Of a DNA stretch of 64,000 bases, positions 1 to 11,445 are shown in pieces. The stretch covers positions 62,001-126,000 of the forward strand of contig VCJN01001897.1 in NCBI GenBank assembly GCA_006384855.1. Direction: 5' to 3'. Within the stretch, counting starts at the first letter, position 1. Each line of letters begins with the position of its first letter. This stretch comes from Tetraselmis striata (taxonomy: Eukaryota > Chlorophyta > Chlorodendrophyceae > Chlorodendrales > Chlorodendraceae). The translations under genes and the position numbers were made by a program. The notes beneath the pieces are model-generated. The model was given only the letters and a program-made list of their open reading frames with translations. It had not been told where the DNA came from and made no database searches.

Positions 1-3000
1 CCTACTCGTACCGTCGAATTACAAGCTCATTACGGGACCCTTTCTTGTTTAGGGGTAATTTCGAGCGAAGTACGACCCTGGAGCACGTCTGTGTCAAATG
101 AGGACACATTTGTCCTCATTTACACGCTAAATACGGTCGCCATACGGGATATGGCTCAGGCTTGAACACAATTTCGCGGATATTACGCTATGGATACGCA
201 GCAAGCCGGGTAATCGCACTACATTACTGCTACGATTTGCGCTATAAAATACAGTGACACTACCCCTATGGCCATATAGACCTATAGTGAACCTACCCCT
301 ATAGGGAACCTACCCCTATAGTAGACCCGGGGGGGGGGGGGGGGGGGAGGGGGGGGGGGGGACGCTTAATATCGTGTAAGCTACCCCTATAGTAGTGAAC
401 AATTGCTATAGTGAACCTACCCCTATGTTAAACGGGGGGAGGGGGGGGGGGGGGGGTTCCCCCCCGAATGGGGGTCCCTACCTCTGTAGTGAACCACCAC
501 TACTTGACAGTATAAAGAGCTACGGCTGCGCTTATGGGCTTATGGCGTGCGCGGCGGCTCTAAATGTAAAGAACTGTACTGTACTGTAACAACGTTGGCG
601 ACACATATTCGCTGCATGCACAGTCGGTGCTGCCACCATAACAACGCAACCCTCGCCACCATGGCGAAATCCGCTCAGCGCTGCTGCTATGGCATGCACG
701 ACGTAGTTGCCGCCAGAGGAGAGCCCGGCGGGCCAGAGCTGAAAGAGTGTGGTGTAGCGGGTTGTACCACACTGCTGCACCACGTGTGGCGTCGTGTGCT
801 AGGCGGGGGAATACGAGCGAGGCCAATTTCCCCGTCGAAGTACAGTGATGTATGTGCTAATGGGTAGAAAGGGTGCAACCCACGGATGACAACCCCCATC
901 CCTCTCCGGGTTGGGGTGCTGTTTGATGTAACACAGGAAAGGGTTCCCATGTGTTTTAAGGGCAGTCGCTTGCCCCAGCACCACAAGGATATCCGCATGT
1001 CACTACCTTCACAATGAAAATCCTACGTACCCCTATAGTGAACATTTCACTGTAGAGGTAGGCTATCAAAAAGTTACAGTGAATAACCCCTTAGTGAACC
1101 TACCCCTATAGTGAACAAAGGGGGGGGGGGGGGGGGGGGCGTGTATTCACTATAGGGCAGTGTCACAGTATACAGTTATATACTATATTATTAACATACT
1201 ACACCCCTCCATATAAGTCCCAGACCCCTTTCTCGCCGAATCCGAGCGTACAAATAGTAGGGCAGCTGAATCTGCTATGTTTTATGACCTGATATCCTGG
1301 AATATTGCACATTTATCCTCAGCCTTTACCACCATAGGGTGTAAGCAACCCCTTTGGCCCTAACAAGTGTCCTACACGAGTGGCAGTTGCGCCACACTAA
1401 GCGTTTCCAGTACCCCCACACCAACGGGGGTTGGTGCCCCGCACGTCCCATCACGCATGCATGCATAGACCATTGCATGGTGGGATGGCCATGGGTGGGC
1501 GAGAAAACATGTCAGCTAAGAGGCTAGGGTGTTTTTGCTTGGGGTGGGGCCATGGTGGGGTGCGCCCGTGCTCGATGCGGCGTGATAGCATCGCCACTGC
1601 AGTGCCGCCTTGTGGTGCAACTCTCAAACTCGCGGTATCGCTCAGTGCGTTGCGAGGAAACGTCAGAAAATTTCATATAAATACCAATAAAAACTACGCG
1701 AGCAGGCTACAAATTCCACACCTGCAGCACGGTCATCCGAGCCCATTTAGGCATTTTTTGATTTTTTGGAAATAAAATGTCGAAATCTGACGTCCATGTC
1801 AGCGTGTGGTCAACATGTTGGCGTGAAACTTTACGCCAAGGGGATCTCAAAACCTGATACACGGTGGCAGGACAGTGTGTTGTATGTACTTGTGCACGGA
1901 ATACTCATACTTGGCACATACCCCCCTTAAGCGATGCGTACGGCCGCCATGTTGGATCCCCTCTTTCACAACATTATTTCCACCAGCATCGACGCATTAA
2001 GGTGCGCGCCATTGCCACCCCACTGGGCTCACCATGGCGCGCTATGAGCATGCGGTCATGCACTGTTATAGAAAAGCTTTGGCTTGCGGCAAGGAGGCCG
2101 CAAGAACCTCCCGCCTGCGCGTGCAACGATCACAACCGCGTTTAGTCCATGATTTTGGCCATGAACCATCGTCATCGACACGTAGGGCTTGGTCCAGGTC
2201 GTGAATGACCTAATTTCAATGCCCTGCGTGTATGGTGGATAGTGATCATACCAAAGGTGATGTGGTATGAGTACGGGGGCTGTGGTGCCCCATGCCTATT
2301 TGTGCACACGAGTGGCGCAATTTGTGGTTTTGAAGCGCCAGCGCATGAAGCCCTGCTTTTGCATGAATGAAAGCGTTGACGGCAATGGCCCCAGCGTGGC
2401 AATATGGGGTGTATCGCGCCATCGCGGCATCCCCCCCCCCCCCCCCCCAGCCGTAAGACCCTGAGTAACCCGCATGCACTCGCGCACGGCCTCAGTGCAG
2501 CCGCGCATGGGCATGTGGATCAAATTCGCAAACCCCATACTTATGTGGAGGAGTGTATGTAGTAATATATTATTAAATTAACAGATATATTATATTACAA
2601 AATATAATAATATATTATACTTTTATATATAATATTTCGCAGTACTACGGGCAGTACTGGGAGATCAACATAAGCTAGTGTTGATAAAAGCGGCCCGCAG
2701 CCCATACCGCAGGTACTGGCACTCGTAATGTTGTACTGTCGGGCGTTGCAGAATATGTATGGAGAATGATGGTAAAAGGGTGGCAAAACACGGCTAGGGC
2801 AGGCCCGCCATTTTTGCCATCTACGCGCTAGTATGTATATATCGCATGATCGCTCGAACTGCTGATGGATGTGGATAGTATTACCGTACTCAAAGTCGTC
2901 AGGACAGCATGCAAGTAATGCATAGCTACGAGTCCTGGTTAGGATTATTAGTAGGTGCCACTGCTGTCACACGTGTATTTGTGCAGTTGATTGAGCAGGC

Positions 3001-3361
3001 CCAATGTTGTCGATGCAGGTTAGAAGTGCTAAATTAGAAGCACATTCGACATCAGAAAATGCGAAGCACATGCATCGTGCTTCAAGAAGTCCATACCAGC
3101 AGAAGAAGGTTTGTGTCATACTACTAAAATTTACGTTACACGCTGCTCCAATCGAGGATACCACGTCAAAGTGCCTAAAACATGGCTTTAAGCCTATCAG
3201 TACACCATGCATTATTCATGGGCAGGCAGAGCGTGTTTCGGTAATAATTATGTTTGGAATACATAACTTCCTGTGCGTGTAGAATTGGTGCACCGTTGCA
3301 AAAAATGCTTGTGGAAATGGTACTAAGCTGCTCATCACGCAAGGACGCACTCGTGATTGGC
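1..3361. other. Intergenic, repeat-rich, no gene seen
   Basis: No ORF here has a recognisable domain or a convincing exon structure. The stretch holds short repeats built on CTATAGTGAAC, G runs at 329-361, 434-456 and 1120-1139, a C run near 2431-2449, and a very AT-rich patch at about 2560-2640. Open frames of 60-114 codons on both strands look like chance. Confidence 0.6.
242..1160. repeat. CTATAGTGAAC short repeats with G-runs
   Basis: The phrase CCTACCCCTATAGTGAAC and close variants recur at about 270-320, 385-425 and 1020-1115. Three long G runs (329-361, 434-456, 1120-1139) lie among them. The same combination on the opposite strand (C run followed by GTTCACTATA) appears at 62.1-63.0 kb, so this is a dispersed family and not a local oddity. 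Confidence 0.7.
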
Positions 3362-5536
3362 TTAATACCCAGAGTCCAGGCCAGGCATGGGGAAACCACC
3401 GGCGAAGCCCTCAACCTCCTCCCGCAGGGCCTTGATGTCCTCACGCGCCTCACCCTCGCTGGCCATGTAGGCCTTGAAGTCAGCAAGCTTACCAGGTGCA
3501 GGAGTAGCCGCTTTGCAAGCCTGGGCAATCTCGATGCCGCGGTGGATCAGATCGCCAACGCGGCGGAAGTCATCCTCGTCAAAGCCTCGGGTGGTCAGGG
3601 CAGGAGTACCAATACGGATGCCACCAGGATTCATGGCGCTCTTGTCACCGGGGACCGAGTTCTTGTTGAGCGTAATGCTGACCAGATCCAAGATGATTTG
3701 CACACGCGACCCGTCCACGCCAGAGGGCTTCAGATCAACCAGCATCAAGTGGTTATCGGTACCGCCCGATACAAGGCTGTACCCATGGCCAATGAGCTGA
3801 TCTGCCAGAGCCTTCGCATTCTTCACAATCTGCTGCTGGTAGTCCATGAACTCTGGGGCCGTTGCCATCTTGAGTGCAACAGCAAGGCCAGAAATGGTGT
3901 GGTTGTGTGGGCCACCCTGCAGCGCCTGTGATACAAATACCAAGACTCACTTGAGTACACTTGCATATATGATCTTAACAGCGCAGACATCATGCGAGTT
4001 CCTTCTCTGAACTTACCGGGAACACAGCCTGGTTGATCTGGTCCATCAACTCAGCCCTGCCGAAAATCATGCCGCCGCGAGGACCGCGCAGTGACTTGTG
4101 GGTGGTGGTGGTCACAACATCGGCATACTCAAAGGGGTTGGTGCCAATATTTGCCGCCACGAGCCCGGAGATGTGTGCCATGTCTGCCATCAAGTAGGCA
4201 CCAACAGAGTCCGCAATCTTGCGCATGCGGGCGTAGTCGATGTCACGAGGGTAGGCGGACGCGCCAGCGATGATGAGCTTTGGCCTGAACAGGGCGGCGC
4301 TCTTCTCCAGCGCATCGTAGTCAATGATGCCTGTGGACTCATCTAGGCGGTAGGGCATCGACTCAAAGAACACAGACGTCGCTGAGACCCTCTTCTTGGG
4401 GGTCTGGAACCCGTGAGTCAGATGGCCGCCATGAGGCAGATCCAGGCCCATAATGCGGTCATGAGGCTGCAGTAGGGCTGTGTAGACTGCCAGGTTGGCA
4501 GGAGAACCAGACAGAGCCTGCACATTCACGCCCCACTCATCCGGGCTCAGGCCATATGCGGCCAGAGCGCGCTTCTGGCACAGGAGCTCCGCCTGATCAA
4601 TGTACTTGTTGCCGCCATAGTAGCGGGCATTTGGAAGACCCTCAGAGTACTTGTTGGTCATGCAGGATCCAACGCAAGTCATGACCGCCTTGGAGGTGAA
4701 GTTCTCGGAAGCAATAAGCTCCAGCTCATGAATCTGTGAAATACGGTTTTACTTCAGACTGATACCTGCATCTTTATACATTTTCGATACTACGGGGGCA
4801 TATGGTAGTTACAGGCCCACTTGCGCAACTGTGCTAGCCTCACCTGGCGGTGCTTCTCTTGGCGAATAATCTCAGCAACCTCAGGGTCCATGTCAGCAAG
4901 CTCCAGGTCTTCTTGGAACATCTTCTTTCCTGAAAAGTGGTATGAAGGGAGACTTAAGAGGAATGCATTCCGACTTTCAACACGATCCGACACCCGGCAC
5001 TGACAACGACGAAGGGAAGAGGGCGGGTGGACCAAACGCAGCGGTGAATATGTCGGTGAACAGCTAGGGTTAAGCGTTCGTGGGCAGGCTTCGATACTGG
5101 GGATTATCCACGGAGGATGGGACTCCCAGCGAGGTGCCGGTCCGCGAGCACGTCGCTCGGCAACTAAGGCGCAACGTCACCTGTGACAGGTGGTGGTGCG
5201 AGTCCCCCCCCCCCCCCCCCCAGGAATACAGCGCCAGACAAGGGACAAGTGAGCGCTATGGAAGTTCAAATTCTCAACAGAGCAGCCTCGCGAGACGAAC
5301 CCGACGCAGGTGTGTGGAAGCAGAATCGGGGCGGCGGCGGGAGGGGGGGGGGGGGGGGGACCTGAGGCAGTGGAAGGAGGCTCCGCCAGGGCGGAGCAGA
5401 GGCCAGAGCGACGGGCTGCGCGGATGCTGGGCGGGCAGGTCATGCGGGTCACCCTCGCAGGGCGAACGCGGCTGGTGCAGCTGGCCGCCGCCACGTTGCC
5501 GCCGGCCACCACTGCTGCAGAATGCACAGCCGCCAT
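3362..5536 (-). CDS. SHMT: Serine hydroxymethyltransferase, organelle-targeted form
   Basis: PLP enzyme that interconverts serine plus tetrahydrofolate with glycine plus methylene-tetrahydrofolate. Proposed exons, in minus-strand order: 5536-5362, 4929-4844, 4733-4017, 3925-3362. All three introns have GT-AG ends and compatible phases, giving about 513 residues, normal for a plant-type SHMT with a presequence. Exon 2 carries [15 protein letters not shown]. Exon 3 starts [14 protein letters not shown] and holds the PLP-lysine motif [14 protein letters not shown] (Lys near 300). Exon 4 resumes ALQGGPHNH and holds [13 protein letters not shown]. The first 58 residues are rich in Ala, Arg and Ser with few acids, which suggests mitochondrial or plastid import (inference). 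The start at 5536 was chosen because its phase joins exon 2 exactly; an alternative start is the Met at 4921. Intron 1 begins GT followed at once by a long C run. The family call is secure; exon 1 is less so. Confidence 0.9.
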
Positions 5537-5936
5537 AGTGTACAACCCTCAGGGTCTCGGAACCGATGCCGGAGTGGTGGTGGTCCTGCAACAGAGGTTG
5601 CAAGAGACCTGACGTGTGGGCGGGAGGGAGGGAGTGATCAGGAGGTGTGACAGGCCGTGAACAAGTAGCGCAGCTCAACGCCGTTCCGGAAAGAGAAACC
5701 TACCTCTTGCAGCCTCGTTTGCAGCTGGTGGGGTGGGGCGGCGTGATCGGCTGAGGCTCGGCACGTTGCGGCGTGAGGGGGCGTGACGGGGTCACATATG
5801 GCGCGTGGCGTGGCGTGCCACGTAAGCAGTTTATTTTGGTTCGCGACGGACGCGCGCTTTCGCGCGCGCGTCGCCACGGCGGTTCCGTAGTCCATTCAAT
5901 ATTATTTATGGGTATCCAGGGTTTTCGCAGCTATAG
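5537..5936. other. Gap upstream of SHMT, probable promoter region
   Basis: No coding signal. This is the 5' side of SHMT, GC-rich, with a CG-rich imperfect palindrome around 5845-5880. It ends at the LINE-A 3' terminus. No clear TATA box was seen. Confidence 0.4.
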
Positions 5937-7803
5937 ATTAATTACATCAGGGCTTTCACAGAAGCGCACTACAACAGAACTAACAGCAACTATGAAAGGT
6001 TGCCAGCAGAAGAGAGACATAAGTCCGAAACCAAGGTCGAGCAGGAGGACAGGGAGCCAAGAACCAAGACAGAGCCAAGGGAACCACGAAGTCACTTAGC
6101 TGCCAGGAACTTAAGGAACCCCCGCCCCGGAGTAGGCTATCAGCTGCGGCGAGGACGCTTGCAGCCAATGACCCGGGTCATAGCAACACATGCCGACGAG
6201 CGACGCGACGCATGCGCAGGAGCACCATCACGTGCCGCACGCGCGGCCGCGACCCCGCCAAGAACGTTGTCTGCATGTGCCATGTTGATGAGCAAGGAGA
6301 AACGGCGGCGCCACGCAGACAAGAGTTGGCCGATTTTTTGGCCAGTGTGTGCTTGGCTAGCTTTCGCGAGCTCCACCAAGAAAGCCTCGGCGTGCGGGGC
6401 CAGCGAGCCAAACTCGGAAACGGCGAAGGGAACAAAGCGAAGCACACCGGCAGCGTTTCGGACACCCTCGTCATACTTCTGGATTTTGCGGCGCTCTGCA
6501 GCCCGCAAAGCAGTCGTTGGATCCGAGGTTGACACGCCGAGGATAGGGGCAATGGTGGTATCGATAGCAACCGTGTTTCCGCGGATGCCGCCATACCCAA
6601 AAAGCCCAACATCGGCAGGCCGCCCGTCGCTGCCCTTCGGGAGAGAAACAAGCACCGACGGGTCCGTGAGGATCTGGACACCCACGCCCAGCGCGGACTT
6701 CACGTCGTGGCAAATGTCGGAAAGGCCATGTGCCGCCCACTCGTGATTGGAGTCGCCCCCAGAGCAATGTGCCACGTGATCAGCGTATGCGACCGCCCAA
6801 GTAGAAGGAGTGAACTCCACGACAGCATCCTCAAACCCGGCAAGCATACCTTGTACCGAGAAGGAGCAAGAAGCACAAGAGCATGGCTCGCCAAGGGAGA
6901 GGACAGGAGCCGCCGGAAGGCCAAATGGGCGGCCAGCGGCAACACGGAACATGGAATTGTAGTACTCAGGGGAACGCTCACGGACTTCACCAAGGCGACC
7001 CTCACTTGGAGGATCAGTCACCAGGAACGCCGTCGCAGCCCGTAAGAGGCGGCCTCGGAAGCGGTTGCTGTCGGGGCCGCTTGTGGGCATACGCGCAGCA
7101 AACTTTGCGAAACGGACCGTGTGAATGCGGTGGCTCAGGGTTTCCTGTACTTTCCGCATGGAGTGCAAGGGGAAGTCCGAGTAATGCGGGATAGCTTGGA
7201 GGTCGGCCGCCGAGCGCATTGAAGACGCCGGCTCAGCCCCGGCGGCCGAGCAGCCGGCACGGGCAACGTGGGAGCGCTTGGAGGGGAGCAACTTTAGAGC
7301 AGCAACCAACGGCCCCGCTAGATCTTCGAGCACCGCGTCTCCACACTCGTCAACGACACGGGTATGAGCGGCGCGAAGCTCGACTGCCCACATCGGCGCC
7401 GACGCGTTGGCGCCGGCATCGAGCTCCAACGTTGGGGTGGTCAAAGCCTGGTGGATCGAGGACGCCCCAACAAGGTAGAGGCTATGAGGGCTGGATACGC
7501 CGGACGGGTCGGAAAAGAACGCCCCGGCGTCGCTCAGGGTGGCGTGTTGAGCACGGAGGAAAGTCACAGCTTGGCCAACCACGAGAGCGGCAGCGCCGAT
7601 GTGGGAGGCATCTGCTATAGCCACATTATCGCCGATGCCGAGGCCCCCAAATTGGACCGGGAGGGACAACTGCGTGCGCATGGAGGGCGTATCCAAGAGG
7701 TCCGGGCTAACACCCCATATCTCGGCAAGCGTTGAAAATGCGGCGGCGTCGGCATCTTCGAGGAAAGACGTAATAGTGTCGCCATACCCCTCGGATGCAG
7801 CTA
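5937..7803 (-). mobile_element. LINE family A, 3' part of a non-LTR retrotransposon
   Basis: A minus-strand element that ends with a TGTAATTA-type tail at about 5937. The terminal 310-340 bp (about 5937-6260) occur again in the opposite orientation at 37095-37434, which defines the 3' end of the family. The copy is cut at about 7803, where its ORF runs straight into the inverted-repeat complex. The reverse transcriptase core and 5' end are therefore missing. Confidence 0.75.
6140..7803 (-). pseudogene. LINE-A ORF2 C-terminus with endonuclease-like domain
   Basis: An open frame of about 550 codons with no natural start, since it is entered from truncated sequence. Early on it has LPVQFGGLGIGDN, which matches the LP-hRLGGLGL motif just after the RT thumb in LINE proteins. 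Near its C-terminus are RPADVGLFGYGG, then VAIDTTIAP, then AAERRKIQKY. This D-x(n)-D...K layout resembles the restriction-like endonuclease segment of algal and protist non-LTR polyproteins (inference from pattern). Two Cys in CSCASC lie between. The C-terminus reads into sequence shared with the 37-kb copy. The frame is long and clean, so the copy is probably not old, but it cannot work without RT. Confidence 0.7.
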
Positions 7804-9860
7804 TTGTGACAATTATACGAGTACGATATACTACGAGTTAGCACCTGTGTGTACTAGTACAATGTGTACCTGAGACTACGAGTAATACATGTACTGTATA
7901 TTGCTGCCGTGTGGTAAGCGTTGTGCTTCGGAGCCGGTTTGATACCGCCTCAATTGTTACAAGTTGTCACCACCCGCTGCTACTAATAATCTAGCTATCG
8001 TCGGCATTGGCCATCAGGCCATGCCGACCACTAGCAACACGCCCACTGCAAAGGGCGTCACCATGGAGAGTCAGACTGAAGGCAGAACGTCAGCCCCGTC
8101 ATTGTACGGCAATACATAACATATGCCCTGCACTGTCAAGAATAGAATATATCTGACAGACAGGCAGACATAATTATATATAATACAGCAGGCCGATATA
8201 CGAGTACTCGTGCGCGTGACATGTGCGCACTCGTACTCTAGTACCCGTAGAATGTACATCATTCAATGGTACCGGCTCTCGTACTGTATTATGCCAAAGA
8301 TAGCGCATGACATGTTACAATAAAGTATAACTGTCACACTACATCTCTCCTGCGACAGTCTCAGCTAGACTGACGGGAACAAACAAACAAAGGTGGGGTG
8401 CAGTGGTGGTGGTGGTGGTGCAAAGGCGAGAGACTTCCCGAGAGGAGAATACAACGAAAATTGGTTTAACACAACGCTTACCACACGGCAGCATTATACA
8501 GTACATATACTCGTAGTCCCAGGTACACATTGTACTAGTACACACAGGTACTAACTCGTAGTATATCGTACTCGTATAATTGTCACACTACATTCCGCCC
8601 CCCCCCCTGCGAGAATTCAATTCTCGACATCCGCGGGTTTCGAAGTGGTGAACCTTACATCAGGATGCTGGCGCCTTGTAACAATTGAGGCGGTATCAAT
8701 CCGGCTCCGAAGCACAACGCTTCACAACGCTTACCACACGGCAGCATTATACAGTACATATACTCGTAGTCCCAGGTACACATTGTACTAGTACACACAG
8801 GTACTAACTCGTAGTATATCGTACTCGTATAATTGTCACACTCCCCCCTTGGACAACATAAAGCACTTGAATGTGTACGCACCCTACTACGTGCTGCCAT
8901 AGCTTCTAAGAGTGTGAGTACTCTAAAGCTTAGTGATGACATACTCGACATGATAAAAACGGGGTATGTGGCAGACGATTTCTATTCCGAATGGGGGGGA
9001 TGGATGAAGTCGGGACATGTGTCCAAACGTGACGGATTTTTTTGGAGACATAAATGTCTATGTATTCCGAATAACCGTCGGCTCTATAACAAAGTATTGT
9101 ATGAGCTACATGATACTACTGGGCACCGGGCTGTTCAGAGTACCTTGGCACGTGCCTTGGATCGTTTTTGGTGGACGCGTATACGTCATGACGTGAAAGC
9201 CTATTGTGATAATTGTCCAACCTGAAGAATTCTCGCAGGGGGGGGGGGGGCGGAATGTAGTGTGACAATTATACGAGTACGATATACTACGAGTTAGCAC
9301 CTGTGTGTACTAGTACAATGTGTACCTGAGACTACGAGTAATACATGTACTGTATATTGTCACACTAGTGTGACAGTTACACTGTATTGTAACCTGTCAT
9401 GCGCTATCTTTGGCATAATACAGTACGAGAGCCGGTACCACTGAATGATGTACATTCTACGGGTACTAGAGTACGAGTGCGCGCATGTCACGCGCACGAG
9501 TACTCGCATATCGGCCTGCTGTATTATATATAATTATGTCTGCCTGTCTGTCAGATATATTCTATTCTTGACAGTGCAGGGCATATGTTATGTATTGCCG
9601 TACAACGACGGGGCTGACGTTCTGCCTTCTGTCTGACTCTCCATGGTGACGCCCTTTGCAGTGGGCGTGCTGCTAGTGGTCGGCATGGCCTGATGGCCAG
9701 TGCCTACGATACCTAGATTATTTGTAGCAGCGGGTGATGACAACTTGTAACAATTGTTCTATGCTGAAAGACACTGTAGCCTCTCGCCTCTGCACCACCA
9801 CTGCACACCACCTTTGTTTGTCCTTGCAGTCTCTATCCGCCGGCTGAGACTGCCGCACTA
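7804..9860. repeat. Inverted-repeat (foldback) complex
   Basis: Two long arms, about 7957-8340 and 9369-9758, are inverted copies at roughly 95 percent identity by eye. A core of about 110 bp starting TGTGACAATTATACGAG occurs four times: plus at 7806-7930 and 9253-9362, minus at 8474-8585 and 8730-8845. A further inverted pair, 8345-8440 and 9770-9860, lies inside one arm but outside the other, so the order has been shuffled. Inner ends carry GAATTC followed by a C or G run (8605-8625 and 9226-9251). This could be a foldback transposon or stacked MITEs. Confidence 0.75.
8833..9224 (+). pseudogene. Ty3-type integrase zinc-finger fragment
   Basis: A frame of about 130 codons whose end shows the integrase HHCC finger: LYELHDTTGHR, then FWWTRIRHDVKAYCDNC. 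The usual pre-finger stretch with a basic CIPNNRRLYNKVL segment precedes it. The catalytic core that should follow is absent, because the frame stops at 9222 beside the inner GAATTC and G run of the inverted repeat. It looks like a piece of retrotransposon pol trapped between inverted arms. Confidence 0.7.
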
Positions 9861-9863
9861 TAG

Positions 9864-10550
9864 ACAGCGTAGATTTTGCATCAAAATGTACGGGGTCGGC
9901 TGGGACCAAAAGATCCACGACTGGTACGGGGCCGCCAGACCGGATGGTGTCCGGAAAGGCGCCGCGCGTCCCGAGCCTCCGCCGCCGGTGTTGTAAGTTA
10001 CATGCCACCAGCGATAATGTGGCTCATCGGGACAGTACATTCCGCTATGCTGCTCTCGGCCTCTCATCACGGCTAAGATGCTGGGAAAGTTTGACTAATT
10101 GCTGCCGCACCTGGGCTTCTCGGACACGAAACACCCCTGTGGGATGACGTATATCAAATGATATTCACTCCCCACCTCAGGTGCTTTCACAACAAACCAG
10201 ACTATCCCTAATCTAAATCGAGCAGCATCCGGAAACGTACCACACAAGCGAATAACTGTCTCCGGGCGGGTGGGTGGGAGACAGTATAGTCGGGTGCCTT
10301 CCAACAACTGAAGGTGCCCCCGGTCCGCGGCCCTACTTGGATACTTGGATAAAGGGCGCCGCCGGACCGGCGCCGTCCGGTCCTGGCGTACCGGGCCGGC
10401 AGGGTCGTCACTTAACCCTGACGGCGCTGCGAAAACCAGGGTTTCCTAGGTCGTTCCTCCCAAGGAAACCCTACAGTTTTCGCAGCTAGACAGCGTAGAT
10501 TTTGCATCAAAATGTACGGGGTCGGCTGGGACCAAAAGATCCAACAGATG
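9864..10550. repeat. Duplicated 55-bp segment around a terminal-repeat copy
   Basis: A segment beginning ACAGCGTAGATTTTGCATC is present at 9865-9925 and again at 10492-10546. Between them lies the 10281-10489 terminal repeat. The pair may mark a duplication or recombination event around a retroelement end. Confidence 0.5.
10281..10489. repeat. Terminal-repeat-like unit, copy 1
   Basis: About 205 bp that match 28430-28626 closely (both contain TAGTCGGGTGCCTTCCAAC and the following GGTGCCCCCGGTCCGCGGCC). The right end is a hairpin: GCTGCGAAAAC pairs with GTTTTCGCAGC across about 45 bp. The second copy abuts the DIRS-like gag, so this may be a solo terminal repeat of that family (inference). 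Confidence 0.55.
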
Positions 10551-11445
10551 AAAGAACAGTGGCCGGTCTGGCGGGGCCCGGACATATGTGAGCCAAATTA
10601 TAAAGGGAATTATATTCAATCATGAACAAACACAGGAACATGGCATCACCAGCACGGTATAAAATTGCCACTAGAGCGGGACCTACGTTGCGTCCCGGGA
10701 GGTATCCGAGTCAGTGTCGGATATTGAACTGTCACCGTCACTATTGTCCAGTTCGTCCTCCTCTGCAAGTGACAGGATGGCACGCGACGCGGACAGAACG
10801 TGCTACTCGGAGCTGAGCAGAGGTTGACTTCCAGCCACCATCACTGTGAGATTCAGATGTGACGTAAATGTGCCCTACTGGTGACGAACGACGACACACG
10901 GGGACGATACGGGACGGACGAGGGACGTGGATTTCATACCCAGTAGCGACGACTATCGCGCGCGACCTGTAAAGTACTATATGAATTTCTCGTTTCCATA
11001 ATTTCATCAAATTGATATGCGCACGCGGGCTCGCGTGTCGCCCGCCGACGCGGAGCACCCGGGCTAAGTACAGGCGGATGTACGCACTCATTGCACATCG
11101 CCGCACATCGCTGACCGCACATCGCTGACCGCTGACCCCGCGGTGTGCCGCGATGTGCGGCACGACGGGCGGAGGTGTGGGCGGATGTAGGTGGTTCGGT
11201 AGGTGGTAGGCGGTAGGTGGTGTTCGTAGGTGCGCGTTTTAATGCAGCCGCCCTAACTGCTAATGATTGTGTAACGCCCCAGCACGCGCATGAAGTACGG
11301 GGTCGCCTCACGGTCACCGCCGCTCACCGTTGAATCAAGCGCGGACAGCCGCGCACTCGCATCTGTGTTGCCTGCCGGTGGTGGGTTACATCCACCCCAA
11401 CTCTCAACCCCCCCCCCCCCCCCCCGCCCCTCGCGCGCGGCAGCA
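10551..11445. other. Gap with small GC repeats, no gene
   Basis: No supported gene. Around 11095-11165 there are short CGCACATCGCTGACC repeats ending in a near-palindrome. A segment of about 20 bp, GTGAGATTCAGATGTGAC, at 10848 recurs inverted at 18485. Confidence 0.4.

Noticed and set aside
329..361. G and C runs as assembly gaps or pure artefacts
   Set aside because: They are flanked by repeat-specific words, vary between repeat copies and occur in many contexts, so most are probably real, though exact lengths cannot be trusted.
3254..3931. 225-codon plus-strand ORF opposite SHMT
   Set aside because: It is the shadow of the SHMT C-terminal exon; the minus strand has the conserved protein.
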